Source of the DNA: Thermosporothrix hazakensis
GTDB taxonomy: Bacteria; Chloroflexota; Ktedonobacteria; Ktedonobacterales; Ktedonobacteraceae
Assembly: GCF_003253565.1 (NCBI RefSeq)
Contig: NZ_QKUF01000001.1
Span: forward strand, 1,011,867 to 1,075,866
DNA: 64,000 bases
Reading direction: 5' to 3'
A program made the translations under genes and the position numbers. Shown here piece after piece: positions 8,796-17,493 of the stretch. Below the pieces are notes generated by a model. It did no database searches, was not told the DNA's origin, and was given only the letters and a program-made list of their open reading frames with translations. The stretch's first letter is position 1; each line of letters starts with the position of its first letter.

Positions 8796-9937
8796 CCGAT
8801 GAAGTCAAACAGCGCAAATTAGAGCATGTCAAGATTGCACTGGAAGAAGATGTAGCCGTCCCGCAACGCGCCAACTGGAATGATGTGCATTTTGTGCATC
8901 AGTCGCTACCAGAGGTGAACCTTGACGCCATTGATATGTCAGTCGAGTTTCTCGGGCAGCGGCTCCGCTACCCTATCTTTATCTCTTCGTTGACCGGCGG
9001 CCATCCCGACGTGACCACCATCAACCGCAATCTTGCCAGAGCAGCCGAAGAATACGGCCTGGCGCTAGGAGTTGGCAGCCAGAGAGCCGCCCTTGTCAAC
9101 GCTGAGGTTGAAGGAAGCTTTGCTATTACCCGGCAACAGGCCCCCCACGCGTTTCTCATTGCCAATATCGGCGCACCACAGCTTATCGCGCAGGAAGGCC
9201 ATCCGGCTTTTACGCTTGAGCAGATACAACGCGCGATCTCCATGATTGGAGCCAACGCCCTTGCAGTCCATCTGAACAGCCTTCAGGAGGCCACACAGCC
9301 CGAGGGAGATCGACGAGCCGTCGGAATCGCCAGCTCACTTCAAGCATTGACCAAACAGCTTCCACAGCCAGTGATCGCCAAAGAAACCGGCGCAGGCATC
9401 TGCCGGGAACAGGCGCTCCTGTTCCGCTCCTACGGCATCGCGGCAATCGACGTCGGAGGAGCAGGCGGCAGCAGTATGCCAGCGCTGGAAGCGATGCGGG
9501 CCCGCTCACATGGGAACACAGCCGCAATGAATCTCGGGCTGCTCTACCAAAACTGGGGGATCGCGACACCGATTGCCATTGTGGAGGCATCCAGCGCACA
9601 CGTCCCCTTAATCGCGACCGGGGGCATACGCACCGGACTGGATATGGCGCGAGCGCTGGCACTCGGAGCTACGCTGGTCGGTGTTGGTCTGCCATTCCTG
9701 AAGGCAGCCAGCCAGAGCTATGAGGCCGTTCAGGAATTGCTGGAGCGCTTTATTCAGGAGCTCAAAATAGCGATGCAGTTGAGCGGAGCCGCCTCCATCG
9801 CCCAAATGCGCGAGGTCGATGTGGTGCTGCTTGGAGAGACGCGTGAGTGGCTCACCGTTCGCGGCTTTGAGAATGAAATCAAGGGGCTGGCACAGCGCCG
9901 CTGGCGTCGGTTTCAAGCCACACAGCCAGAAGCATAA
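8792..9937 (+). CDS. fni: Type 2 isopentenyl-diphosphate delta-isomerase
   Basis: 381 residues. The FMN- and NADPH-dependent enzyme interconverts IPP and DMAPP for isoprenoid synthesis. Family blocks in order are RKLEHVKIALEEDV at the N-terminus, FISSLTGGHP, GVGSQRAAL, IANIGAPQL, AVHLNSLQEATQPEGDR (with the catalytic Gln region), KETGAGI and IDVGGAGGSS, then IATGGIRTGLDMARALALGA, the phosphate-binding end of the TIM barrel. It overlaps the preceding glycosyltransferase stop by four bases (ATGA) and ends six bases before the convergent mobA stop. Length and motifs are normal. Confidence 0.95.
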   Translation: MTDEVKQRKLEHVKIALEEDVAVPQRANWNDVHFVHQSLPEVNLDAIDMSVEFLGQRLRYPIFISSLTGGHPDVTTINRNLARAAEEYGLALGVGSQRAALVNAEVEGSFAITRQQAPHAFLIANIGAPQLIAQEGHPAFTLEQIQRAISMIGANALAVHLNSLQEATQPEGDRRAVGIASSLQALTKQLPQPVIAKETGAGICREQALLFRSYGIAAIDVGGAGGSSMPALEAMRARSHGNTAAMNLGLLYQNWGIATPIAIVEASSAHVPLIATGGIRTGLDMARALALGATLVGVGLPFLKAASQSYEAVQELLERFIQELKIAMQLSGAASIAQMREVDVVLLGETREWLTVRGFENEIKGLAQRRWRRFQATQPEA

Positions 9938-9943
9938 CCTGTA

Positions 9944-10546
9944 TCAGGAGGGCTGTTGAAGGGCAGCCAACTCTTCAGGAGTGTTCACATTGAGAAACGA
10001 ACGCAACTGCGGTTCAATCAGTCGCAGTTGCGCTTCTTCTATATAACGGACTCGGGCAAGCGTCAGCAGGGAGCGAGGGTCGCGTCTCCCTTCCTGTAAA
10101 CGCTGTTCGATCAGGGGAAGAACCGTTCGCGGATACACAGCGAACAAGACCTGCGGGATATTCTTCACAACGGGAACAAGCAAGGTATCATCCTGAGGGA
10201 AAGCCAATAAATAGTGAATGATCGCAGGCTGTACCAGCGGCATATCAACTGCCGTTACCAGTGCATGCGTTGCCTGCATGGCCCGTAAGCCACTGTAGAG
10301 ACCCATCAGTGGCCCAACATCTGGCACCACATCAACGACAGTACGCACATTCGGCATCTGATACAGGCGTGCCTGCTCCCTGTCGCGGGCAACGAGAATC
10401 ACTTCGCTACACTGAGAGGAGAGGGTCAGGCTGAGGCGTTCAACGAACGTATACTGCTCATTGCCGGGGAGCGGTAAAAGCCCCTTCTCGCGTCCCATTC
10501 TCCTGCTTCGTCCGCCTGTGAGAATAATACCCGCAGCGCTGTTCAT
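9944..10546 (-). CDS. mobA: Molybdenum cofactor guanylyltransferase
   Basis: 200 residues. MobA transfers GMP from GTP to molybdopterin to form the guanine dinucleotide form of the cofactor. The N-terminus GIILTGGRSRRMGREKGLLPL is the nucleotide-binding signature of the family; VTAVDMPLVQP carries the metal-binding Asp, and FLNVNTPEEL is the usual C-terminal block. It starts eight bases after the stop of the membrane-protein gene upstream, so the two are probably cotranscribed. No molybdoenzyme or other mo-cofactor gene is in the window. MocA-type proteins share the fold, but length and motifs favour MobA. Confidence 0.85.
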   Translation of the reverse strand: MNSAAGIILTGGRSRRMGREKGLLPLPGNEQYTFVERLSLTLSSQCSEVILVARDREQARLYQMPNVRTVVDVVPDVGPLMGLYSGLRAMQATHALVTAVDMPLVQPAIIHYLLAFPQDDTLLVPVVKNIPQVLFAVYPRTVLPLIEQRLQEGRRDPRSLLTLARVRYIEEAQLRLIEPQLRSFLNVNTPEELAALQQPS

Positions 10547-10554
10547 GCTCTGTT

Positions 10555-11019
10555 CTACCTGCTACCTGCCTTTGCCTTCTTCCGTTTCCCTGCCGGTATA
10601 TACTGCTGTCTGCGATTCCATGCCTCCATATTCGCCCGCTCCTTCGGATAGCGCTTGATGAGATAGACAACCCAGACAACAGCCCAGGTAAGCAGGCCAA
10701 GCCCCCAGAGATACCGCCAGAAACGCCAGGCGAACAGACTTGAGTCCATCGCGACACGAGCAAAGATAAAGACAAAGCCAACCAGACAGAGCACAGCAAG
10801 CCAGCCGAGGAAGCGATCAAGCATGCGCTTTGCAATCGGTTTGCCTTTCACAAAACGTTTCCGGCCCTCAACTGTATAGTAAAACCAGACAAGGAGTCCT
10901 AAACCACAAAAAATAACCCAGGGCCAGAGAAAATGGAACGGCTCAGACCCTGATAAACCCGCATCAGCACCGGCTGTAGCAGGGTCCTGGAAGAGCCAGC
11001 GCAATAAGTCAAACTGCAT
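10555..11019 (-). CDS. Small membrane protein of unknown function
   Basis: 154 residues with three predicted membrane helices (about 28-46, 74-95 and 104-126), aromatic residues at the helix ends and a strongly basic C-terminus (GKRKKAKAGSR). A good AAAGGAGTTG ribosome site precedes the ATG. It sits directly upstream of mobA with eight bases between them. I do not recognise the family. Confidence 0.7.
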   Translation of the reverse strand: MQFDLLRWLFQDPATAGADAGLSGSEPFHFLWPWVIFCGLGLLVWFYYTVEGRKRFVKGKPIAKRMLDRFLGWLAVLCLVGFVFIFARVAMDSSLFAWRFWRYLWGLGLLTWAVVWVVYLIKRYPKERANMEAWNRRQQYIPAGKRKKAKAGSR

Positions 11020-11194
11020 GAAAAATCAACTCCTTTAAATACCGTGCATCCACGCCATACGGTTGCAGATAATGATATCATGTCTGCCTGTTAGAGTCCA
11101 GTAGGCGCCTGCTCTGTCAGAGCAGGGAAAGCGCATCAGATGCACTCTGCTGTAGATACGATTTTCTGACGCCTTCCCGCTCACGATTTCACAG

Positions 11195-12475
11195 CTAATA
11201 ACGGCTGTCTTCAGGACCAAGCCAGACCTCGTCTGTTTCAGACCAACGCCACTTAAAGGCTTCCATATCCAGTGGAGTCCGCACCTTCTTCCCGGGCAAC
11301 AGACGCGGCCATCCAGCCGCCAGCCGCTCCATGATTTCCGGCCAGCTTCGCACACCACTTAACGCATCTGGCGCCTCAACGCTGCTCGCTCCGACCGCAC
11401 ACGCCGCCGAAAGCGCCGCCACTGGAGACATTCCCCGCAGCAACCCGAGCAAAAAGCCTGCAAGCGCGGTGTCCCCGGCTCCAGTGCTACTTGTCACATC
11501 CACCTTAAAACAGGGAGCCCAGATCTCGCGATCCGCCCAATTCACCAGTCCCGAAGGCTGCGCCCGCCCCATCTGTTCCAGCAAAGCAAAGCTGGCCGTA
11601 CGCAGATAAAAGCCACGATGCCCGAGTTTCAGTCCGACCATCTTTGGGCCCATCTCCATCAAGGTTCGGGCAAGGGTAGAAACCAGTTCAGGCGAAACCC
11701 GGTCTACAGGTTTAATCTTATTAGCGCGGGCTGTAAACTTCTCATACAGTGGACGTCGCAACAGAAATAGCAGCGTCTCCACATTTACCAGCACCACATC
11801 TACAGACGGTAGAACAGCCGATAACATCTCGTTCCACTCCGGCTTGACCCCGAGGAGCGTGGGGAACGAGAGATCCAGCGAGGTGGTCACGCCACGCTCC
11901 TTCGCCTGCTGCATCAGCGCAAGCAGCCCTTCTCCATTGTTTTGATACATGCATGGTAACAGAGCAGGAGTAGCAACATGAAAGAGCGCGATATTTTCCA
12001 ACAGCCGATAACGAATATCATTGACACTGAATGTCTTATTACAACCAGGTGAATAGATGACCGTGTGCTCTCTCCCGGGCTTCTCCACCACAATTGCACA
12101 TGAGCTGGCCTCTCCCACCGCAATGATCATGCTCTCGGTCAGAAGCGGGCCATAGGGCTCAAGCGCCTGTAAGAGTATACGCCCGAAATCATCATCACCG
12201 ACCTTTCCCATTAAACCGGTACCAATGCCAAGCTTTTGCAGTGCCACCCCGGTATGAAAGGCAGAGCCAGCAGCCGTCAAGGCCACCTGTTCGGCCTCGA
12301 ACATTTTCCTGGATACGCCTGCTTGTTCCCCGAATCGCGGTTGAATATGCAGGCTGATGGGACCTGCAACAATGGCCTCCATCTTTATCGGGTTTTGATC
12401 GTCATACGACGAAAAATGCTTCATCGCAGTATCAACTCCGTTGCTGTACTCAGTCAATCCTTTCTGCTCCCTCAT
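11195..12475 (-). CDS. PfkB-family carbohydrate kinase
   Basis: 426 residues, longer than the usual 300-330 of this family because of an N-terminal extension and an extra C-terminal tail of about 50 residues. PfkB kinases phosphorylate sugars or nucleosides with ATP. Visible marks are GSAFHTGVALQKLGI near the N-terminus, GKVGDDDFG, and TSSTGAGDTALAGFLLGLLRG near residue 350, with the catalytic Asp in GAGD and the anion hole. An AAGGA site precedes the ATG at 12475. The gene stands alone and is divergent from the dgcN-like gene. The substrate cannot be read from sequence; the sugar transporter 4 kb away is not clearly linked. Confidence 0.8.
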   Translation of the reverse strand: MREQKGLTEYSNGVDTAMKHFSSYDDQNPIKMEAIVAGPISLHIQPRFGEQAGVSRKMFEAEQVALTAAGSAFHTGVALQKLGIGTGLMGKVGDDDFGRILLQALEPYGPLLTESMIIAVGEASSCAIVVEKPGREHTVIYSPGCNKTFSVNDIRYRLLENIALFHVATPALLPCMYQNNGEGLLALMQQAKERGVTTSLDLSFPTLLGVKPEWNEMLSAVLPSVDVVLVNVETLLFLLRRPLYEKFTARANKIKPVDRVSPELVSTLARTLMEMGPKMVGLKLGHRGFYLRTASFALLEQMGRAQPSGLVNWADREIWAPCFKVDVTSSTGAGDTALAGFLLGLLRGMSPVAALSAACAVGASSVEAPDALSGVRSWPEIMERLAAGWPRLLPGKKVRTPLDMEAFKWRWSETDEVWLGPEDSRY

Positions 12476-12643
12476 ATGCTATTCCTTCTAGAAGATTTCT
12501 CCCTGATCTCCCCTTTACATAGTACGTGGTTATTTCTATCACGTTTCTCAAACTATACAGATAATCAGCTTCCTTTTTGCAGAAGCGCTTTCCCTCTCGA
12601 AGCAAGCAAGCGTACCTCCAATCCTGCATACGAAAAATCAGGC

Positions 12644-12672
12644 CCTACAAGCCCGTTTTCAGGTTATATAAT
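12644..12672 (+). promoter_or_regulatory. Possible promoter of the dgcN-like gene
   Basis: TATAAT (12667-12672) is preceded at 17 bases by CCTACA (12644-12649), a weak -35. It lies about 80 bases before the preferred start at 12750. Confidence 0.4.
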
Positions 12673-12749
12673 AAGAGATACTATTTGTCGTTCTGTCAAT
12701 TCATCCTGAAATGACAGAGCATCTTCGAGTATTGAGAGGTTGGGCTATT

Positions 12750-13802
12750 ATGAGCAGAATCGTTATTCTTGCAGAGGGCTCCTTTCAGTTTCATGCAGCG
12801 AAAACAGCAGTAGGTGTCATCCGCTATAGCAAGGATACAGTTGTTGCTGTCATTGACAGCACCAAAGCTGGTCAGGATGTTGCGCAAGCACTGCAAACAA
12901 ACTTCGGTATAGGGATACCAATTGTTCGAGACATTCGTGAAGCCCTCCCCTATCAGCCAGATACGTTGCTTATCGGTATCGCTCCACGTGGTGGGAATCT
13001 GCCGGCAGCATGGCGCTGGCAGTTGCTCACAGCAATCGAGGCGGGAATGAACATCGTCAGCGGGCTCCATTTCTTCCTATCCGATGATGAAGAGCTCCGT
13101 CAGGCAGCCGAAAAGCATGGCGTCATGCTCTATGATGTACGCCGCCCACCTGAGAAAAAGGTTGTTGCGAACTATACTCCGCACCGCGCTGGTAGCCATA
13201 CTATTCTCGCAGTCGGCTCCGATTGCTCAACCGGGAAAATGACCACCATGCTGGAACTCGAGCAAACAGCCCGCCAGCGGGGCCTGAACAGCGCCTTTGT
13301 CGCCACAGGCCAGACCGGAATCATGATCTCAGGGAACGGCCTGCCTATCGACCATATCATCTGTGATTTTCTAGCTGGAATGGTCGAAGAAATGGTGCTG
13401 GACTTCTGTGAGAAATATGATTGGGTCTTTGTTGAGGGACAGGGGGCCCTCAATCACCCCGGCTATTCCCCGGTTACATTAGGCCTGTTACACGGAACAC
13501 TTCCCGATGCGATGATCTTCTGCCATATTGCCGGAGCCACAACCATTGACGGCTATCAACATTGTCCGCTCCCATCTCTTCCCGAGATGATTCGGATGAA
13601 CGAAGACGCTGTCAACTGGCTCCATCCTCACCATAACAGCAAAGTGGTTGGTATTTCATTGCTCACCCATCATCTTTCTGAAGCGGAAGCCCACGCCGAG
13701 ATACAACGTATTGAGCAGGAAACCGGCCTGCCCACTGTTGATGTTCTCCGCTTTGGTGCAGATCCGCTGGTTGATGCCATTCAGCGCTATTTCAATGCTT
13801 GA
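12750..13802 (+). CDS. dgcN: DUF1611 family protein, DgcN-like (N-acyltransferase of D-glutamate catabolism)
   Basis: 350 residues. It has the two-part structure of DUF1611: a Rossmann-like N-terminal domain (ILAEGSF; LLIGIAPRGG near residue 75) and a P-loop domain with GSDCSTGKMTT at 156-166, then FVEGQGALNHPGYSPV. Members of this family were shown to be DgcN, which N-acetylates D-glutamate before racemisation. The next gene is an enolase-superfamily epimerase, the expected DgcA partner, 54 bases downstream. An ATG at 12711 lacks a ribosome site; GAGAGG fits 12750, where conservation also begins. The family call is firm; the substrate is inferred from the gene pair. Confidence 0.7.
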   Translation: MSRIVILAEGSFQFHAAKTAVGVIRYSKDTVVAVIDSTKAGQDVAQALQTNFGIGIPIVRDIREALPYQPDTLLIGIAPRGGNLPAAWRWQLLTAIEAGMNIVSGLHFFLSDDEELRQAAEKHGVMLYDVRRPPEKKVVANYTPHRAGSHTILAVGSDCSTGKMTTMLELEQTARQRGLNSAFVATGQTGIMISGNGLPIDHIICDFLAGMVEEMVLDFCEKYDWVFVEGQGALNHPGYSPVTLGLLHGTLPDAMIFCHIAGATTIDGYQHCPLPSLPEMIRMNEDAVNWLHPHHNSKVVGISLLTHHLSEAEAHAEIQRIEQETGLPTVDVLRFGADPLVDAIQRYFNA

Positions 13803-13856
13803 GTTTGACCGTACCGCCAGCCACGCGCTGGCCCTATGTAAGGAGGGAAACACAAG

Positions 13857-14870
13857 ATGCATATTGACGCCAGGCCCATGAATCTCGATCTAGAAACCCC
13901 ATTTCGGATTGCACGTTCGGTTCAACTTGTTGCGACAAACGTTGTCGTCCAGATAACTCATAATACCATTACCGGCTATGGTGAAGCGGCCCCCAGTCGC
14001 TACTATGGCGAAATTCAGGAAACCGTGCTCGCCTGTGTTGAGCGCTTTGCCGACCATCTGGGCGAAGATCCATTCCTGCTTGATACGATCCTGCAGGATG
14101 TTGAGAAAGCGATAGGGCGTAATCCAGCCGCGAAAGCAGCGATTGATATGGCTCTCTATGATCTCATCGGCAAAATACTGAACATCCCGGTCTATCGGCT
14201 GCTCGGCCTGAATCCAGAACACACACCGCTGACCTCCTTTACGATTGGCATCGATACCCCCGCTGAGATGGCAAAGAAAGCGCTGGCCGCCAAAGACTAT
14301 CCCATTCTGAAAATCAAGGTAGGGACAAAGAACGACCTGGACAACCTCCGGGCGATTCGCGAAGTCTCGTCAGCGGTGATCCGCGTTGATGCAAACTGTG
14401 GCTGGACCCCAAAAGAGGCCATTGAGAAGATTCAACAATTCGCAGACCTGAATGTTGAATTCGTCGAGCAACCGGTTCCAGCCCACGACCTGAAAGGGCT
14501 CAAGCTGATTCGCGACAATGTGCCCCTGCCCATCATTGCCGATGAGAGCTGCGTCACCGTCGATGACATTCCAGTCGTTGCTGATTGTGTTGATGGGATT
14601 AACATAAAGTTAATGAAATGTGGCGGTCTGCGCAACGCCCTGAAGATGATTCATACCGCACGAGCACACAACCTGCGGGTCATGATTGGTTGTATGATCG
14701 AAAGCTCGCTTTCGATCACGGCAGCCGCTCACCTCACACCGCTGGTTGATTACGCCGATCTGGATGGACATCTCTTGATCAAGAACGATCCCTATAGTGG
14801 TGTCAAAGTCGAGCACGGCAAGCTTATCCTCCCGGATGCTCCCGGATTGGGCGTCACCCCACGAAACTGA
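13857..14870 (+). CDS. dgcA: Enolase-superfamily dipeptide epimerase / DgcA-like racemase
   Basis: 337 residues with a strong AAGGAGGGA site. The N-terminal capping domain is followed by a TIM barrel. The residues expected for the muconate-lactonising/Ala-Glu epimerase subgroup are all visible: KIK with base Lys 154, metal ligands Asp 178, Glu 204 (EQP) and Asp 229 (ADES), and the second base Lys 251 in NIKLMKCGG. Members epimerise L-Ala-D/L-Glu dipeptides or, as DgcA, racemise N-acetyl-D-glutamate. The dgcN-like gene upstream supports the second role, while peptidoglycan peptide recycling remains possible. A hairpin at 14879-14911 ends the transcript. Confidence 0.8.
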   Translation: MHIDARPMNLDLETPFRIARSVQLVATNVVVQITHNTITGYGEAAPSRYYGEIQETVLACVERFADHLGEDPFLLDTILQDVEKAIGRNPAAKAAIDMALYDLIGKILNIPVYRLLGLNPEHTPLTSFTIGIDTPAEMAKKALAAKDYPILKIKVGTKNDLDNLRAIREVSSAVIRVDANCGWTPKEAIEKIQQFADLNVEFVEQPVPAHDLKGLKLIRDNVPLPIIADESCVTVDDIPVVADCVDGINIKLMKCGGLRNALKMIHTARAHNLRVMIGCMIESSLSITAAAHLTPLVDYADLDGHLLIKNDPYSGVKVEHGKLILPDAPGLGVTPRN

Positions 14871-14878
14871 GAATAACA

Positions 14879-14911
14879 GAAGAGAGGTTCATTCCTGCAA
14901 TGCCTCTCTTC
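14879..14911 (+). terminator. Hairpin after dgcA, terminator without a clear T-run
   Basis: GAAGAGAGG (14879-14887) pairs perfectly with CCTCTCTTC (14903-14911). The following bases are C-rich, so this would be a weak intrinsic terminator. The remainder to 15172 is AT-rich with no gene; it presumably holds the promoter of the DedA gene, but no convincing -35/-10 pair was found. Confidence 0.45.
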
Positions 14912-15172
14912 TCCCCCACTCATAGAGCTATCCCTAACCTTTATAGCTATCTATGCTCTCGATTCATCTAGATTTAAGATAATCTATGGTACAATTTTCG
15001 AGAAAGCACCGGAGAATAATGGTATTTTTACCATCTTTCCCATGAGAAACAACTTATCTGAGTTTGCATCGTCTATAAAATAAAAAAAACTATGCCTTTT
15101 TACACTCAATCGCCTTGAACATACACACGTTTCAGCTTAAAGCCCTGACAAAGTGAAAGGATAACTCACTTC

Positions 15173-16450
15173 ATGAGCCAGATCATTGATAGCCTCGTTA
15201 AAACATTTGAGGCCCTCGGGTACCCCGGTATAGGCATACTTATGTTTCTGGAGGTGCTCTTTCCACCCATCCCCTCAGAAGTCATCATGCCGTGGGGAGG
15301 ATCTATCGCCAAGAATCCCCTGGATGCCGTCTTTGTTGCCTTAGCGGGAACAATTGGCTCAATGGCCGGTGCCATTGTCTTCTACTATCTGGGGAAATTC
15401 GTCGGTACCGCGCGACTCGTGAAGTTTGCTAATAAATACGGTCGCTGGCTTACTGTCTCCGGGAAGGATATTCGCAAAGCGGATGCCTGGTTCGACAAAT
15501 ATGGCATCTGGGTCGTCTTCTTCTGTCGCTTCATTCCCGGTATTCGCTCTCTGGTCTCACTCCCGGCAGGCGTTGCTGAAGTAAAAATCGTCCCATTTCT
15601 GCTCCTGACCCTGCTTGGCACATCTCTCTGGAATATCGGTCTGACTTTTGGCGGCTACGCCCTCAAAGAAAACTACACCCAGATTGACCACATCATGGGA
15701 GGATGGGGCAAATACATCCTCGGTGGCTGTGTGGCTATTCTTGCAATTATCTATATCTGGCGTCTCGTTTTGCAGATGCGTGAGAAGCCGGAACCCGAGG
15801 AAACCGAGGCACAGGTTACCGCACAGAACTGGTCCCCTGAAGTTCCCGGCACAGAGCAGCCCGCATGGAATGCACAACAGCCTCAGCAGCAGCCCACATG
15901 GGGTCAGCAACAACCTCAGCAACAACAACCCGCATGGGGACAACCACAGCAGCAATCTGCATGGGGTCAGGCGGCGTTCTCAGGCGCACCGCAGGGCTCC
16001 TCACCAGATGTCACAGTGGTACGCCATTCCACACCGCAACAACCTGCATGGGGTCAACAAGCGCAACCTGCATGGAATGCACAACAGCCTCAGCAGCCCG
16101 CATGGGGTCAGCAACCGGTATGGGGACAACCGCAACAGCAGAACGCCGATCCTGATGCGACAGTGATTCGCCGTCCGGGACCTCCTTTCCAGCCACAGTC
16201 GGGAGCACCTGTACAACAGCAAGGCAGCATGCCGCAGGTCCAACCACAACAGCAGGGCTTTATGCCGCAGGTCCAACCACAACAGCAAGGCTTTATGCCA
16301 CACGTGCCGTCAATGCCGGGCATAGGCAATTCGCCCTTTACGCCTCAGCAGCAACAGCCCGCCGCAAACGGGAATGAGGCTACGGTTGTACAGCGTCCCT
16401 GGACAGCGCCACAACAGGGACAACAACAAAACCCCTGGAAACCCCTCTAG
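15173..16450 (+). CDS. DedA-family membrane protein with a Q/P/W-rich repeat tail
   Basis: 425 residues. Residues 1-205 form a DedA (SNARE-associated, VTT) domain: FLEVLFPPIPSEVIMPWGG, then FFCRFIPGIRSLVSLPAG, the conserved acidic and F-x-R-x-x-P-x-x-R segments of lipid scramblase/transporter-like DedA proteins, plus several membrane helices. DedA proteins support membrane homeostasis and undecaprenyl-phosphate or phospholipid recycling. Residues 215-425 are low complexity, built from units such as QQPAWGQQ and repeated QPQQQGFMPQV blocks. Three copies of a TV[VI]-x-R motif (PDVTVVRHS, PDATVIRRP, NEATVVQRP) punctuate the tail, which should lie on one side of the membrane as a disordered arm. 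The tail is not a normal DedA part. AAAGGATAAC precedes the start. Confidence 0.85.
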   Translation: MSQIIDSLVKTFEALGYPGIGILMFLEVLFPPIPSEVIMPWGGSIAKNPLDAVFVALAGTIGSMAGAIVFYYLGKFVGTARLVKFANKYGRWLTVSGKDIRKADAWFDKYGIWVVFFCRFIPGIRSLVSLPAGVAEVKIVPFLLLTLLGTSLWNIGLTFGGYALKENYTQIDHIMGGWGKYILGGCVAILAIIYIWRLVLQMREKPEPEETEAQVTAQNWSPEVPGTEQPAWNAQQPQQQPTWGQQQPQQQQPAWGQPQQQSAWGQAAFSGAPQGSSPDVTVVRHSTPQQPAWGQQAQPAWNAQQPQQPAWGQQPVWGQPQQQNADPDATVIRRPGPPFQPQSGAPVQQQGSMPQVQPQQQGFMPQVQPQQQGFMPHVPSMPGIGNSPFTPQQQQPAANGNEATVVQRPWTAPQQGQQQNPWKPL

Positions 16451-16603
16451 CCATAAGCCAGATAAGACAGACAGAGAGAGCGAGCCACCCTTTTCACCGG
16501 GTGACTCGCTCTTCTCTCTAGTGTGCGCTCGTTATTTCATCTTCATTTTCAGATCCATTGTCAGGACGCATGCCTCTTGCACCCGACAACAGTGACTATC
16601 GCT

Positions 16604-17473
16604 CTAGAACTTCAGCGCGCCGGCTGAAATATTGGCGATAAACTGTCGTGCTCCCAGGAAGAAGATAATAATGAGCGGAATCGTTGACATCAACGTTCCG
16701 GCCATGATCATGCTGTAGTCAGTGTCATACACCCCCTTCAGTGAGGTCAGCGAGACCTGTAAGGTGTACATCCTGGGATCATTCAAGACAATCAACGGCC
16801 AGAGATAGTCATTCCAGGAGGTAATAAAGGTCAGAATGCCAAAGAAGCCAAGCGCCGGGCGCAACGCTGGCAACGCGACGTGCCAGTAGATCCGCAAATG
16901 GCCGCACCCATCGAGACGGGCCGCGTCAATCAGCTCATTTGGAATCGCCGAGAGGGCATACTGACGCATCCAGAAGATCCCAAAGGCGGTCGCCATTCCC
17001 GGTATAATTAACGGGAGAAATGTGCCAATCCAGCCAAGATTTGCCATGATCACAAACGAGGCCACAGTTGAACCGGCAGTTGGAATAAGCATTGTGCCCA
17101 GGAGCAAGGCAAACAGCACATTCCTCCCCGGGAATTCAAATTTCGCGAAGGTAAATCCTGCAATTGAGCAGAAGAACAACGCCAGAACAGTACATACAAG
17201 AGAAACAATCAGCGAGTTCGCAAAGCTCTGAAAGAAATCCATATTCGTCAGGACATTCGTCACATTGGTCCAGAGATTACCACCCGGGATCACTTTTGGC
17301 GGTACCCTGTAGATATCGCTGGTGGTGTTGGTCGACATGACGAAGACCCAATAGAACGGGAACACAGAAGCAATCAGTCCAAGCAAGAGCAAACCTTCAA
17401 CCAGAATGGTCTTGACCCAGTAGCCGGGACCCTTTGCGCTCAAATGGTTTTGTTGCGGTGCTACGCCTATCAT
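16604..17473 (-). CDS. Carbohydrate ABC transporter permease (MalG-type)
   Basis: 289 residues, six predicted membrane helices, and the EAA loop DAARLDGCGHLRIYWHVALPALRPAL that contacts the ATPase. It is the last gene of a minus-strand operon of binding protein, MalF-type permease and MalG-type permease, with 20 bases separating it from the other permease. A strong AAAGGAG site precedes the start. It should form the inner-membrane channel with the 17494-18435 product. No ATPase gene is adjacent, so a shared MsmX-type ATPase elsewhere is expected. Confidence 0.9.
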   Translation of the reverse strand: MIGVAPQQNHLSAKGPGYWVKTILVEGLLLLGLIASVFPFYWVFVMSTNTTSDIYRVPPKVIPGGNLWTNVTNVLTNMDFFQSFANSLIVSLVCTVLALFFCSIAGFTFAKFEFPGRNVLFALLLGTMLIPTAGSTVASFVIMANLGWIGTFLPLIIPGMATAFGIFWMRQYALSAIPNELIDAARLDGCGHLRIYWHVALPALRPALGFFGILTFITSWNDYLWPLIVLNDPRMYTLQVSLTSLKGVYDTDYSMIMAGTLMSTIPLIIIFFLGARQFIANISAGALKF

Positions 17474-17493
17474 CTTTCGGACTCCTTTCCTTT

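Noticed and set aside
15850..16320. Repeats that resemble a short repeat array
   Set aside because: They are coding repeats of the DedA tail (Gln-, Pro- and Trp-rich units) in frame, with irregular spacing and no unique spacers, so not CRISPR.
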